In this document: positions 52,020 to 63,029 of the stretch, piece by piece
Numbering within the stretch: position 1 is the first letter of the stretch
Layout: each line of letters opens with the position of its first letter
Assembly (NCBI RefSeq): GCF_000974805.1
Contig: NZ_BBQZ01000002.1
Span: 663,873 to 727,872, forward strand
Origin: Demequina salsinemoris
Lineage (GTDB): Bacteria; Actinomycetota; Actinomycetes; Actinomycetales; Demequinaceae
Reading direction: 5' to 3'
DNA length: 64,000 bases
Made by a program: the position numbers and the translations under genes
The notes under the pieces: model-generated
Seen by the model: the letters and a program-made list of their open reading frames with translations, nothing else
What the model was told of the DNA's origin: nothing
Databases searched by the model: none

Positions 52020-53251
52020 TGACCGGCCACGAGGTGACGCTCGCGCACGTCGAGGCGGCCGCGGCCGCGCTCGAGGGCGTCGCCCAGCACACTCCCGTCG
52101 ACCATGCGTCCTACCTCAGCGACCTGCTGGGCGTGCCGACGTACATGAAGCTCGAGAACCTCCAGCGCACCGGCTCGTTCAAGCTGCGCGGAGCGACCTA
52201 CAGGCTCTCCCGTCTCACCGACGAGGAGCGTGCCCGCGGCGTCGTCGCGGCATCGGCTGGCAACCACGCGCAGGGAGTGGCCTTCGCCGCGCAGCAGCTC
52301 GGCATCGACGCGACCATCTTCATGCCGCTCGGCGCCCCCGTGCCCAAGCTCCTCGCGACGAAGAACTACGGGGCCACTGTCGTCACCGACGGCGCCACCG
52401 TCGAGGAGTGCCTCGCGCTCGCCGCCGAGCACGCGGCACGCACGGGCGCCGTGATGATCCATCCGTTCGACCACGCCGACGTCATCGCGGGCCAGGGCAC
52501 GATCGGGCTCGAGATCCTCGCTGACGTGCCGGACACCGAGACCATCGTCGTGCCGATCGGCGGTGGCGGCCTCGTCTCGGGCATCGCGGCCGCCGTCAAG
52601 GAGGTCGCCGCGCGGTCGGGACGACGGATCCGCGTCGTCGGCGTGCAGGCCGCGGCCACCGCGTCCTTCCCTCCGTCGCTCGCCGCGGGTCACCCCGTCA
52701 CGATCGAGCGCCACGCGACGATCGCCGACGGCATCGCGGTCGCCCGTCCCGGTGACCACACGTTCCCCCTCGTACGCGACCTCGTGGACGAGATCGTCAC
52801 GGTCGATGAGGACGATCTTGCCAAGGCCGTCCTGCTCCTCCTCGAGCGCACCAAGCTCGTCGTGGAGCCCGCGGGAGCCGCCGCGATCGCCGCGATCCTG
52901 GCTGGCCGTCTCCAGCCGACCGGCACGACCGTCGCGCTCATCTCCGGCGGCAACATCGACCCGTTGCTGCTCCAGCGCATCATCGCGCATGGGCTCGTCG
53001 CATCGGGCAGGTACATGACGCTGCGCGTGCCGCTCCCCGATCGCCCGGGGCAGCTGGCGCGTGTCTCCGAGATCCTCGCCGAGGTGGGCGCCAACGTCAT
53101 CGAGGTGCTGCACACCCGCCACGACCTGGGGCTCACGCTCAACGACGTCGTGCTGCAGCTCAGCGTCGAGACGCGGGGACCGAACCACCAGGCCGACGTC
53201 CTCGCGGCGCTGCGGACCGCCGGGTACGCCCCCGAGGTCGCGGGAGCCTGA
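52016..53251 (+). CDS. ilvA: Threonine ammonia-lyase
   Basis: PLP enzyme that deaminates threonine to 2-oxobutyrate, first step to isoleucine. 411 residues. PLP Lys56 in TGSFKLRGA, SAGNHAQG phosphate/PLP loop and the glycine loop VPIGGGGLVSGIA. A C-terminal ACT-like domain (residues 335-405, RVPLPDRPGQLARVSEILAE) is shorter than the regulatory region of E. coli IlvA and fits the TdcB/IlvA hybrid type found in actinobacteria. ATG overlaps the ctaA stop. Confidence 0.93.
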   Translation: MMTGHEVTLAHVEAAAAALEGVAQHTPVDHASYLSDLLGVPTYMKLENLQRTGSFKLRGATYRLSRLTDEERARGVVAASAGNHAQGVAFAAQQLGIDATIFMPLGAPVPKLLATKNYGATVVTDGATVEECLALAAEHAARTGAVMIHPFDHADVIAGQGTIGLEILADVPDTETIVVPIGGGGLVSGIAAAVKEVAARSGRRIRVVGVQAAATASFPPSLAAGHPVTIERHATIADGIAVARPGDHTFPLVRDLVDEIVTVDEDDLAKAVLLLLERTKLVVEPAGAAAIAAILAGRLQPTGTTVALISGGNIDPLLLQRIIAHGLVASGRYMTLRVPLPDRPGQLARVSEILAEVGANVIEVLHTRHDLGLTLNDVVLQLSVETRGPNHQADVLAALRTAGYAPEVAGA

Positions 53252-53252
53252 C

Positions 53253-53834
53253 ATGCGCCGCACAAGCCTGCCAGTCGCGGCCCTCGCCACCATGGCGGCG
53301 GCCGCGCTCGCCTTGACAGGCTGCTCGGCCTCGCAGGACGACGCGGTCGCATCGGCGAGCGCGGACGGGCCCGCGCTCGTGATCATCTCGTCAGACTTCG
53401 TCGATGACGGCGCACTCCCCGCCTCCGCGTCCACGACGGCGTACGACGGTCAGTGCGACGGGCCGAACACCAGCCCCGCGCTCGCTTGGGCGGACCCGCC
53501 CGCGGGGACCGTCGCCTACGTGCTGACCATCACCGACACCGACGCCGACGGCTTCGTGCACGCGATCGTCGAGGACGTCTCCGTCGACCTCACCGGCGCG
53601 GGCTCGGGCGCGTGGGACGACCTCGGGGTCAACGGCACGAACGACGGCGGCACCGTCGGATACTTCGGGCCCTGTCCGCCGTCGGGCACCCACCACTACG
53701 TCTTCACGATCGACGCGCTGGACACGACGCTCGGGCTGGACAAGGGCTTCACGTACGACGAGGCGCAGGCCGCGATGGACGGACACGTCCTCGCGAGCGC
53801 ATCGATTACAGGAACCGTCGTCGCGGCGGGCTGA
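53253..53834 (+). CDS. PEBP-family (YbhB/YbcL) lipoprotein
   Basis: 193 residues. Signal peptide with lipobox ALTGC (Cys24), so it should be a lipid-anchored outer-face protein. The body is a phosphatidylethanolamine-binding-protein fold: GPNTSPALAWADPP, YVLTITDTDADGFVHAIV and GYFGPCPPSGTHHYVFTIDAL. Bacterial members have no firm function. It starts 1 nt after the threonine dehydratase stop and ends the plus-strand run ctaA-ilvA-PEBP. Confidence 0.92.
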   Translation: MRRTSLPVAALATMAAAALALTGCSASQDDAVASASADGPALVIISSDFVDDGALPASASTTAYDGQCDGPNTSPALAWADPPAGTVAYVLTITDTDADGFVHAIVEDVSVDLTGAGSGAWDDLGVNGTNDGGTVGYFGPCPPSGTHHYVFTIDALDTTLGLDKGFTYDEAQAAMDGHVLASASITGTVVAAG

Positions 53835-53930
53835 CCTTCCACCGCGACCGCAACGAGCGCCGCAACGCGACCACCCCGGGCCGAGCGACCGAGGTTCGAG
53901 CGACCCAGGGCACCGGGTCAGGCATCGCGG

Positions 53931-54578
53931 TCAGGGGATGAGGCGCGTCGCCTCCGGGCGCATCCATGAAGCGTCCGCCTGGCGCAGCGACGCGTAGCCG
54001 TCGCGCCTGGCCCTGTCGGCCGCGAGCAGCCCCACCACGGCGGACGAGGCGTGGATCCTGCCGTCGAGGATCGCCTCCACCGCATCGTCCAGGGGAACCC
54101 AGGCGCCGATCATGTCGGCCTCCTCGGCGACGCGCTCGTGGCGCTCGTCCTCGGGGACGACGCCGATGCCGCGCGCCAGGAACACCCTGACGGCCTCCGA
54201 GGTGCCGCCGCCCGACGGATAGTAGTCGACGAGGGTGTGCCACGTGTCGGCCGTGAGGTCCGCCTCCTCGTGGAGCTCACGGCGGGCGGCGTCCACGGGA
54301 GACTCCACCGCCTCATCGAGAAGCCCGGCCGGCGGCTCCCAGCACTCCGCGCCGACCGGGTGCCGGTACTGCCGCACCAGGTAGACCCGGTCCCGCGCAT
54401 CCATCGCGACGATGACCACCGCGCCGGTGTGGCGCAGGTAATCGCGCATGACGACGCCGGAGCCGCCGAGGTCGACCTCGTCGCTCGCCACCTCCCACAC
54501 CTTGCCCACGAAGCGCTCGTGCGTGGCGAGCACCGTTCGAGAGCCGGGCACGTCGGCGAGCGACGGGTCGGCGGCCAC
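53931..54578 (-). CDS. Nudix hydrolase, ADP-ribose pyrophosphatase type
   Basis: 215 residues. The Nudix helix is in GLLDEAVESPVDAARREL followed by HEEADL; the Gly normally before the final hydrophobic residue is Asp here. Upstream FVGKVWEVASDEV and VYLVRQYRHPVG are typical of ADP-ribose pyrophosphatases, and the M. tuberculosis gene next to pyrG (Rv1700) is such an enzyme. GTG start 3 nt after the pyrG stop, so it is part of the pyrG transcript. Confidence 0.92.
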   Translation of the reverse strand: MAADPSLADVPGSRTVLATHERFVGKVWEVASDEVDLGGSGVVMRDYLRHTGAVVIVAMDARDRVYLVRQYRHPVGAECWEPPAGLLDEAVESPVDAARRELHEEADLTADTWHTLVDYYPSGGGTSEAVRVFLARGIGVVPEDERHERVAEEADMIGAWVPLDDAVEAILDGRIHASSAVVGLLAADRARRDGYASLRQADASWMRPEATRLIP

Positions 54579-54581
54579 GGC

Positions 54582-57245
<2,664 letters not shown>

Positions 57246-57246
<1 letters not shown>

Positions 57247-58427
57247 CAGGCCACTCCGATCCAGCCGCCGACGGTCTGCCACACCTGGTCGAACCAGGGC
57301 CGCCCTCCTGGGGTGGCCCAGAAGGCGACGCCGAGGGCGAGCAGGGCGGACGCGAGCAGCGCCGCCACGACCCACCACGGGTACCGGTGGCGGTACAGCA
57401 CGGCGAGCGCCTGCGAGTCGATGATCTTGTCACTGGCCTGGAGGCGCGCGAGGAACGTCCCCGAGGCGCCCGTCGTCTGGTCGTGGGATGCGGTCTCGAG
57501 CAGCTCGGTGAGCCGCGCGGGGACGCCGAGCGTGACGATCGACGTCGCCCCGCCGGAGTGCGCGAGCAGGATGGCGATGTCGGCGCTGCCGAGCGTCGAG
57601 CCCACCCGCGAGTGCACCAGGCCGAGCGGGTCGAGGCGGCTCGCGCCCGCCTCGCCGCCGGCGGGGTCGTGAAGCGCGATGTGCGAGGCTCGCTTGAGGG
57701 CGCGCTCGGAGACGGTCTCGACATCTCCGAGGATGATCGCCGCGGGGTAGGCGCCCTCGAGCACGGCATCGGCGGCCTCCGAGACCGCGATGATCACGGG
57801 CCTGTGGTCGCGCAGGTAGGGCCGCAGCTCCTTGAGCCGTTCCTTGTAGCGGTATCCGGGCGCCACGACGACGACCTGCCGGCCTTTGAGGTCGATGCCC
57901 GTCTCGGGAAGGCCCTCGTACTCGAGCAGCAGGGGCGCCTCGCTCTCGACCCGGTCGACGGCGTCGGCGGCGAACGCGGCGAGCTGCACGTGCAGCCCCT
58001 CCTCGGCCGAGATCATCTCCGCGGTCACGGACTGCGACGTCAGCACGACGCCACGCGCGAGCTCGTCGCCGTCGGCGCTCACGGCCCCGTCGGCGCCGAC
58101 GGTCACCTGCGTGCCGTCGGGAAGCGCCATCACGGCATTGCCGACCTCGTCCACCACGCGTAGCCCCGCGTCGACGAGGATCGATGCACCGCCAGCGGGA
58201 TAGCGCCCTGACAAGGTGCGCTGGGTGTTGATCACTGCGGCGGGCCTGGCTTCGAGCAGCTCCTCGGCAGTGCGCGAGTCCAGGTCCATGAGGTCGAGGA
58301 CGGCGACGTCGCCGGCGCGGAGCCGACGAAGGAGGGCGCGCGCGTTGGTCTCGAGCCTCAGCGGACCGGAGACCTCGCCCTCGATTGCTGCGGTTTCTCG
58401 ACGGTGGGTGGGCTTCATGTGGCTCAT
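57246..58427 (-). CDS. steA: SteA-type cell-separation protein
   Basis: 393 residues, homologue of Rv1697/SteA. Soluble domain with thiamine-pyrophosphokinase-like segments (VVVVAPGYRYKERLKELRPY and AAIILGDVETVSE), then a membrane helix at about residues 348-370 (WWVVAALLASALLALG). SteA and SteB act with the RipA/RipC hydrolases in daughter-cell separation of corynebacteria, by published genetics. Overlaps recN by 4 bp (ATGA). Confidence 0.9.
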
Positions 58428-60112
58428 GGTGCCACGGTGGAGGCCTCCAGCAGCTCAAGCGCGTGGGCGCGTGCAGTGTCCGAGTCGTCATGACCCGACA
58501 GGAGCCGCGCGATCTCCTGGACGCGGGCGTCGCCGACGACCGGGGCGACCTGGGATCTGGTGATCGAGCCATCGGTCGACTTGGCCACGACGACGTGGGT
58601 GTCGGCGAAAGCCGCGACCTGCGCGAGGTGGGTGACCACGAGCACCTGGTGGGTGCGCGCGAGCTCCGCGAGCCGTCGGCCGACCGACTGCGCGGCCTTG
58701 CCCCCGACGCCCGCATCGACCTCGTCGAACACGAAGGTGTGGCCAGGACGATGCGCTCCCCTGGCGAGCGCGACCTCGATCGCGAGCATCACGCGGGACA
58801 GCTCGCCGCCGGAGGCCGCGTCTCCCACGGGCCGTGCGGGGGCTCCTGGATGGGCGGCGAGCGTCATCGTCACCGCGTCCGCGCCCGAGTGTCGCAGCTC
58901 GTCGGGATCGACCGCCACGGCGAAACGGGCGTCCGGCATCGCGAGCGTCGCGAGCTCGGCGTTCACCGCTGTCGCGAGCCGCGCGGCCGCGGCGATGCGG
59001 CCCTCGGTCACGCGCGTCGCGACATCGCGCACGCGGGTCTCGGCCCTCGAGGCCTCCTCGCGCCGCGATTCGAGTCGCTCGTCCCACTCGTCGTCCTCGG
59101 CGACCGCATCGGCGGCGCGCAGCCGGTAGTCGAGCAGCCCCTCCATGTCGGTACCGATGCGGCGCATCAGGCCGGCCAGCGCCGAGCGGCGTGTGAGGAC
59201 CTCGTTCAGGCGCGCGGGGTCGGCCTCCATTCGATCCAGGTACGACGACAGCTCCATGGCGACGTCGGACGCGGTGTACGAGATCTCCGCAAGCCGCTTC
59301 TCGAGCTCGTCGAGCGCCGGATCGTGACGCGCGGCCTCCGCGAGGGCCCTGCGGGCGGCGTCGACCGCGACGACGAGCGTCAGCTCGGACTCGCCGTCGA
59401 TGGCCTCGTGCGCGCCGGCGACGCCCGCGCGCACGGCCTCGGAGTTCTGCAGCACCTCCGCCTCGGCGGCGAGCTGCTCGTCCTCGCCCGGCTGGGGGTC
59501 CACCTCGTCGATCGCCGCGAGGTCGTCACGCATCCTGGCCGCTTCGAGCCTCGCGCGGTCGGCGCCGGTCTCCATGCGCTCGAGCTCGTCGCGAGCCGCC
59601 CGCCAGGCGTCCCACGCCTCGGTGAACTCGGCGAGGACCGCCGCGTGCTTCGAGCCCGCGTACTCGTCGAGCAGCGCGCGCTGACGCGCCGCGCTGCGCA
59701 GGCGCTGCTGATCCGACTGTCCGTGGACGGTGACCCAGGCGCCCGCGGTATCCGCGAGCAGCGCCTGTGGCACGGTCCGCCCGCCGATCACGGTGCGGGA
59801 GCGCGTGGTCGCGCCGACCGAGCGGCTCACGACCACGGTGCCGTCCTCATCGAGAACGGCGCCCGCATCCTCGAGCCGATCGGCCTGGTCCGAGCCCGGT
59901 TCCACGTCGACGACCGCCTCGGCGAGCGCAGACTCCGCGCCCGCGCGCACGGTGGCGGGCACGGCCTTGGAGCCGAGGATGAGGCCCAGCCCTGTGAGCA
60001 CCATCGTCTTGCCCGCACCGGTTTCGCCCGTGACGACCGTCAGGCCCGGGCCAAGCTCGAGCCGGGCGGAGTCGATGACGCCGAGGTTCTCGATCGAGAG
60101 CTCGTGAAGCAT
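58424..60112 (-). CDS. recN: DNA repair protein RecN
   Basis: SMC-like ATPase that gathers DNA at double-strand breaks; 562 residues. N-terminal ATP-binding half with Walker A GETGAGKTM at about residues 29-37, central coiled coil (about residues 150-360), and C-terminal half with SGGELSRVMLA signature and FDEVDAGVGG Walker B. No LexA box was seen in front of it; it belongs to the tlyA-nadK-recN-steA-steB-pyrG run and starts directly at the nadK stop. Confidence 0.96.
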   Translation of the reverse strand: MLHELSIENLGVIDSARLELGPGLTVVTGETGAGKTMVLTGLGLILGSKAVPATVRAGAESALAEAVVDVEPGSDQADRLEDAGAVLDEDGTVVVSRSVGATTRSRTVIGGRTVPQALLADTAGAWVTVHGQSDQQRLRSAARQRALLDEYAGSKHAAVLAEFTEAWDAWRAARDELERMETGADRARLEAARMRDDLAAIDEVDPQPGEDEQLAAEAEVLQNSEAVRAGVAGAHEAIDGESELTLVVAVDAARRALAEAARHDPALDELEKRLAEISYTASDVAMELSSYLDRMEADPARLNEVLTRRSALAGLMRRIGTDMEGLLDYRLRAADAVAEDDEWDERLESRREEASRAETRVRDVATRVTEGRIAAAARLATAVNAELATLAMPDARFAVAVDPDELRHSGADAVTMTLAAHPGAPARPVGDAASGGELSRVMLAIEVALARGAHRPGHTFVFDEVDAGVGGKAAQSVGRRLAELARTHQVLVVTHLAQVAAFADTHVVVAKSTDGSITRSQVAPVVGDARVQEIARLLSGHDDSDTARAHALELLEASTVAP

Positions 60113-60988
60113 CTAGTGGCTCTCCCCCGCGACGCCCGGCGCGCGGACGCGCCCGTCCTCACGCCAGCCCGTGGTCGGCAGATGAAACTTGCGCACGAGC
60201 CGCTCCGTGAAGGGCGCGTCCGTGAGGCGGGCGAGCTTGACGCGTCCCGCGCTGTAGGCGACCTCGACGCGGCCACCGGGTTCGAGCTCCATCGTCCGCG
60301 ACCCGTCGAGCACCACGTGGCCTGCGGTCGAGGAGTGTGGCACGACCGTGATCGTGTAGGTCGAGTCGGGCCCCACGACCAGGGGCCGGGCGAAGAGCGC
60401 ATGCGCCGCGAGCGGCACGAGCAGCAGGCCCTCGACGCTCGGCCACAGAACCGGGCCACCGCCGGAGAATGCGTGCGCGGTCGATCCAGTGGCGGTCGCG
60501 ACGACGATGCCGTCGCAGCCGAAGCTCGACAGCGGCCGGCCGTCGACGGCCAAGGTGACCTCGAGCATCGTCCTGGGGTTCGCTCGCTCGATCGTGGCCT
60601 CGTTGAGCGCCCAGCCGCTCTCGACGCTCCCGTCCGGGGACACGACGCTGACGTCGACGGTGCCGCGCTCCTCGATCGTGTAGGCGCCCTCGGCGAGGCG
60701 CTGCGCTGCATGCGCGACATCGTCGCGCTCGAGCTCGGCGAGGAATCCGACATGACCGAGGTTGACGCCCAGGAGCGGGATCCCGGCGTCGCGCGTCATG
60801 TGAGCCGCGTGAAGCATCGTCCCGTCTCCGCCGAGCACCAGCGCGGCCTCGATCGGCACGTCCTGCTCCGTGTCGAACGCCGCGCAAGTCTCCACGCCAG
60901 AGCTCTCGAGCGCGGCGCGCGCGACCTCCACCGCGGCGAGCGTGTCCTCGCGATGCGGGTTCGCGACGATGAGGATCCGGCGGCCCAT
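60113..60988 (-). CDS. nadK: NAD kinase
   Basis: Makes NADP from NAD; 291 residues. Catalytic GGDGTMLHAAH, NLGHVGFLAE and the NAD-binding TATGSTAHAFSGGGP are intact. GGAAGGGAAG precedes the ATG, which overlaps the tlyA stop by one base. Confidence 0.96.
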   Translation of the reverse strand: MGRRILIVANPHREDTLAAVEVARAALESSGVETCAAFDTEQDVPIEAALVLGGDGTMLHAAHMTRDAGIPLLGVNLGHVGFLAELERDDVAHAAQRLAEGAYTIEERGTVDVSVVSPDGSVESGWALNEATIERANPRTMLEVTLAVDGRPLSSFGCDGIVVATATGSTAHAFSGGGPVLWPSVEGLLLVPLAAHALFARPLVVGPDSTYTITVVPHSSTAGHVVLDGSRTMELEPGGRVEVAYSAGRVKLARLTDAPFTERLVRKFHLPTTGWREDGRVRAPGVAGESH

Positions 60989-61833
60989 CACTTCCCTTCC
61001 GTCTCGGACGAGGCCTGGACCTCGCGGGCGATCGCGGCCGTCTGCGCCTCCTCGTCGAGGATGGGCCATGCGGGCGCGTTCGCGTTCTCGGCACTAGCCT
61101 GCCACGGCCCGCCGACCCACACGAAGAACTCCACGTTGCCGTGGGGACCAGGGAGCATGCTGCGCGACACGTGGTGGACGGCGAGGCCCAGCTCGCGTGC
61201 CATGGTGAGCACGCCGGCGACCGCATCGGCCCTGTCCTCAAGGCGCGTCACCACTCCCCCGGACCCGAGGCGCTCGCGGCCCACCTCGAACTGCGGCTTG
61301 ACCATCAGCAGCATCTGCGCGCCCGCGCGAGCGAAGTCGACGAGCGCGGGGAGCACGAGCGTCAGCGAGATGAACGACAGGTCCGCGACCACGAGGTCAA
61401 CGCCGGCGCCCTCGCTGCCCGACGTCAGGTCGCGCACGTTGACGCCCTCGCGCGCCGTGACGCGCGGGTCGGCAGCGATGCGCTCAGAGAGCTGACCGTG
61501 GCCGACGTCGACCGCGAGCACGTGCGAGGCCCCGCGCTCGAGCAGCACCTGAGTGAACCCTCCCGTCGACGCGCCCGCGTCGAGCGCGCTCATGCCCGCG
61601 ATATCGAGACCGAGAGGCGCGGTCGCGTCGAGGGCCCCGAGCAGCTTGAAGGCGGCGCGCGAGACATAGCCCGCCTCGCCATTCACCTCGAGCGTGTGGC
61701 TCTGCCCCACGACGAGCGACGCCTTCGTCACCACAGCTCCGTCCACGGTCACCGAACCCGAACGGATCAGCTCCTGGGCGTGCGAGCGTGAGCGGGCGAG
61801 TCCCTGCTCGGCGAGCGCGCGGTCGAGCCGCAC
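60988..61833 (-). CDS. tlyA: TlyA-type rRNA 2'-O-methyltransferase
   Basis: 281 residues. N-terminal S4 RNA-binding domain (RLDRALAEQGLARSRSHAQE) joined to an FtsJ/RrmJ Rossmann domain: SRAAFKL, motif I ALDAGASTGGFTQ, VVADLSFIS, MVKPQFEVG and NVEFFVW give the K-D-K-E set. In mycobacteria TlyA methylates 16S C1409 and 23S C1920 and makes ribosomes sensitive to capreomycin. GTG start 7 nt after the small gene upstream. Confidence 0.95.
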   Translation of the reverse strand: MRLDRALAEQGLARSRSHAQELIRSGSVTVDGAVVTKASLVVGQSHTLEVNGEAGYVSRAAFKLLGALDATAPLGLDIAGMSALDAGASTGGFTQVLLERGASHVLAVDVGHGQLSERIAADPRVTAREGVNVRDLTSGSEGAGVDLVVADLSFISLTLVLPALVDFARAGAQMLLMVKPQFEVGRERLGSGGVVTRLEDRADAVAGVLTMARELGLAVHHVSRSMLPGPHGNVEFFVWVGGPWQASAENANAPAWPILDEEAQTAAIAREVQASSETEGK

Positions 61834-61840
61834 GGCCGGC

Positions 61841-62011
61841 TCAGGAATCGTCGCGAAGGCGGTTCGACAGAGACTCCTGGATCTTGTCGAAGAACTCCGC
61901 CTGCTCCTCGAGCGACTCCGGCATCTCAGTCACCGAACGGAGGGCCTTCTTGACCTCGGGCGGGTAGTCGACCTCGCCCAGCGGCACACGGTGATCGTTG
62001 ATGTCAGCCAT
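61841..62011 (-). CDS. Conserved 56-residue protein upstream of tlyA
   Basis: Short acidic helical protein running from MADINDHRVPLGEVDYPPEV to NRLRDDS, with an amphipathic helix around PESLEEQAEFFDKIQES. It is the counterpart of the small Rv1693 gene, at the same place between the HAD phosphatase and tlyA. No function known. Spaced 4 nt after the HAD-IIA gene stop and 7 nt before tlyA, so clearly within the operon. Confidence 0.85.
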   Translation of the reverse strand: MADINDHRVPLGEVDYPPEVKKALRSVTEMPESLEEQAEFFDKIQESLSNRLRDDS

Positions 62012-62015
62012 ACGC

Positions 62016-63029
62016 TCAGGCTACCCCGTGGGCCGGAAGCGCCTCAATGTCGAGTTCGCCACCCTCGTCGATGAAGTGCCAGGCCGCCGCGCACGCCGCG
62101 CGCACCCGATCGATGCGGCTGCCGCCGTCCGTCTCGAGCACACCGTCGACGACGCGTGCGCGTGCCTCGCGAACCAGCCACCAGCCGTCCTCGAGGGACG
62201 CCGACGGCTGAGGCTCCGCGAGCGCGCCCATGTCCTCGCCGATGTACGTCGGGCGCGACTCGGGCGCCGCGAGGATCGCCTCGCGCGGTCCGTCGACGCC
62301 CGTGAGCACCAGCAGCGCCTCGTAGCCCGCGTCCCGGGCACCGTGGATATCGGTGTCGAGGCGGTCGCCGATCATCATCGGCTTCTTGGCGTCGGCCTTG
62401 GCCGCAGCGAGGTGGAACATCGCCTTCTCAGGCTTCCCAGCGGCCGGCGGGATCGCCCCGGTGGCCTGCGCGACCGCGCGCACGAGCGATCCGTTGCCGG
62501 GCGCGATGCCCCGCTCGTTGGGGATCGTCAGGTCGAGGTTGGTCGCCACGTGAAGAGCTCCGCCCTGGACCGCGTAGGCGACCTCGGCCAGGTCACGCCA
62601 TCGCAGATCAGGGTTGAAGCCCTGGATCACCGCGTCGGGCTTGTCGTCGGCGCTGGCCACCATCGTGAAGCCGGCCTCGCGAACCGCCTCCACGAGGCCA
62701 TCGCCACCGACGACGAGCACGGTCGCGTCCGCGGGCACGAGGGTAGCGAGCAGCGCCGCACCCGCCTGAGCGGCGGTCATCACCTCGTCGCGCGTGGTCG
62801 GCATTCCCAGCTCGGTCAGGTGGTCGGCCACCGTCTCGGGCGCGCGGTTGGCGTTGTTCGTCACGAAGACGACGCGCATGCCCGCCGCGCGCGCCGCCGC
62901 CAGGGCAGGCGGAGCGCTCGGAATGGCCTCCGGACCGCGATACGTGACGCCGTCGAGGTCGACGAGTGCGACGTCGTGCTGCTCCTGCAGCGGAATCTCG
63001 GTTCCCAGCAGCATCGACGCTTCCGTCAC
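62016..63029 (-). CDS. HAD-IIA family sugar/nucleotide phosphatase (NagD-like)
   Basis: 337 residues. Motif I VDLDGVTY (Asp24, Asp26), motif II FVTNNANR, Lys in GKPEKAMF and motif IV MIGDRLDTDI; large C2 cap between. An additional C-terminal 80 residues (DGWWLVREARARVVDG) form a GNAT-like extension seen in actinobacterial members such as Rv1692, reported as a glycerol-3-phosphate phosphatase. GTG start overlapping the TPR gene stop (GTGA). Confidence 0.92.
   Translation of the reverse strand: MTEASMLLGTEIPLQEQHDVALVDLDGVTYRGPEAIPSAPPALAAARAAGMRVVFVTNNANRAPETVADHLTELGMPTTRDEVMTAAQAGAALLATLVPADATVLVVGGDGLVEAVREAGFTMVASADDKPDAVIQGFNPDLRWRDLAEVAYAVQGGALHVATNLDLTIPNERGIAPGNGSLVRAVAQATGAIPPAAGKPEKAMFHLAAAKADAKKPMMIGDRLDTDIHGARDAGYEALLVLTGVDGPREAILAAPESRPTYIGEDMGALAEPQPSASLEDGWWLVREARARVVDGVLETDGGSRIDRVRAACAAAWHFIDEGGELDIEALPAHGVA

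Noticed and set aside
58385..61495. 1036-codon open frame on the plus strand opposite recN and nadK
   Set aside because: Its Arg/Asp/Gly/Leu-rich translation has no domain and mirrors well-supported minus-strand genes; such long antisense frames are expected at this GC content.
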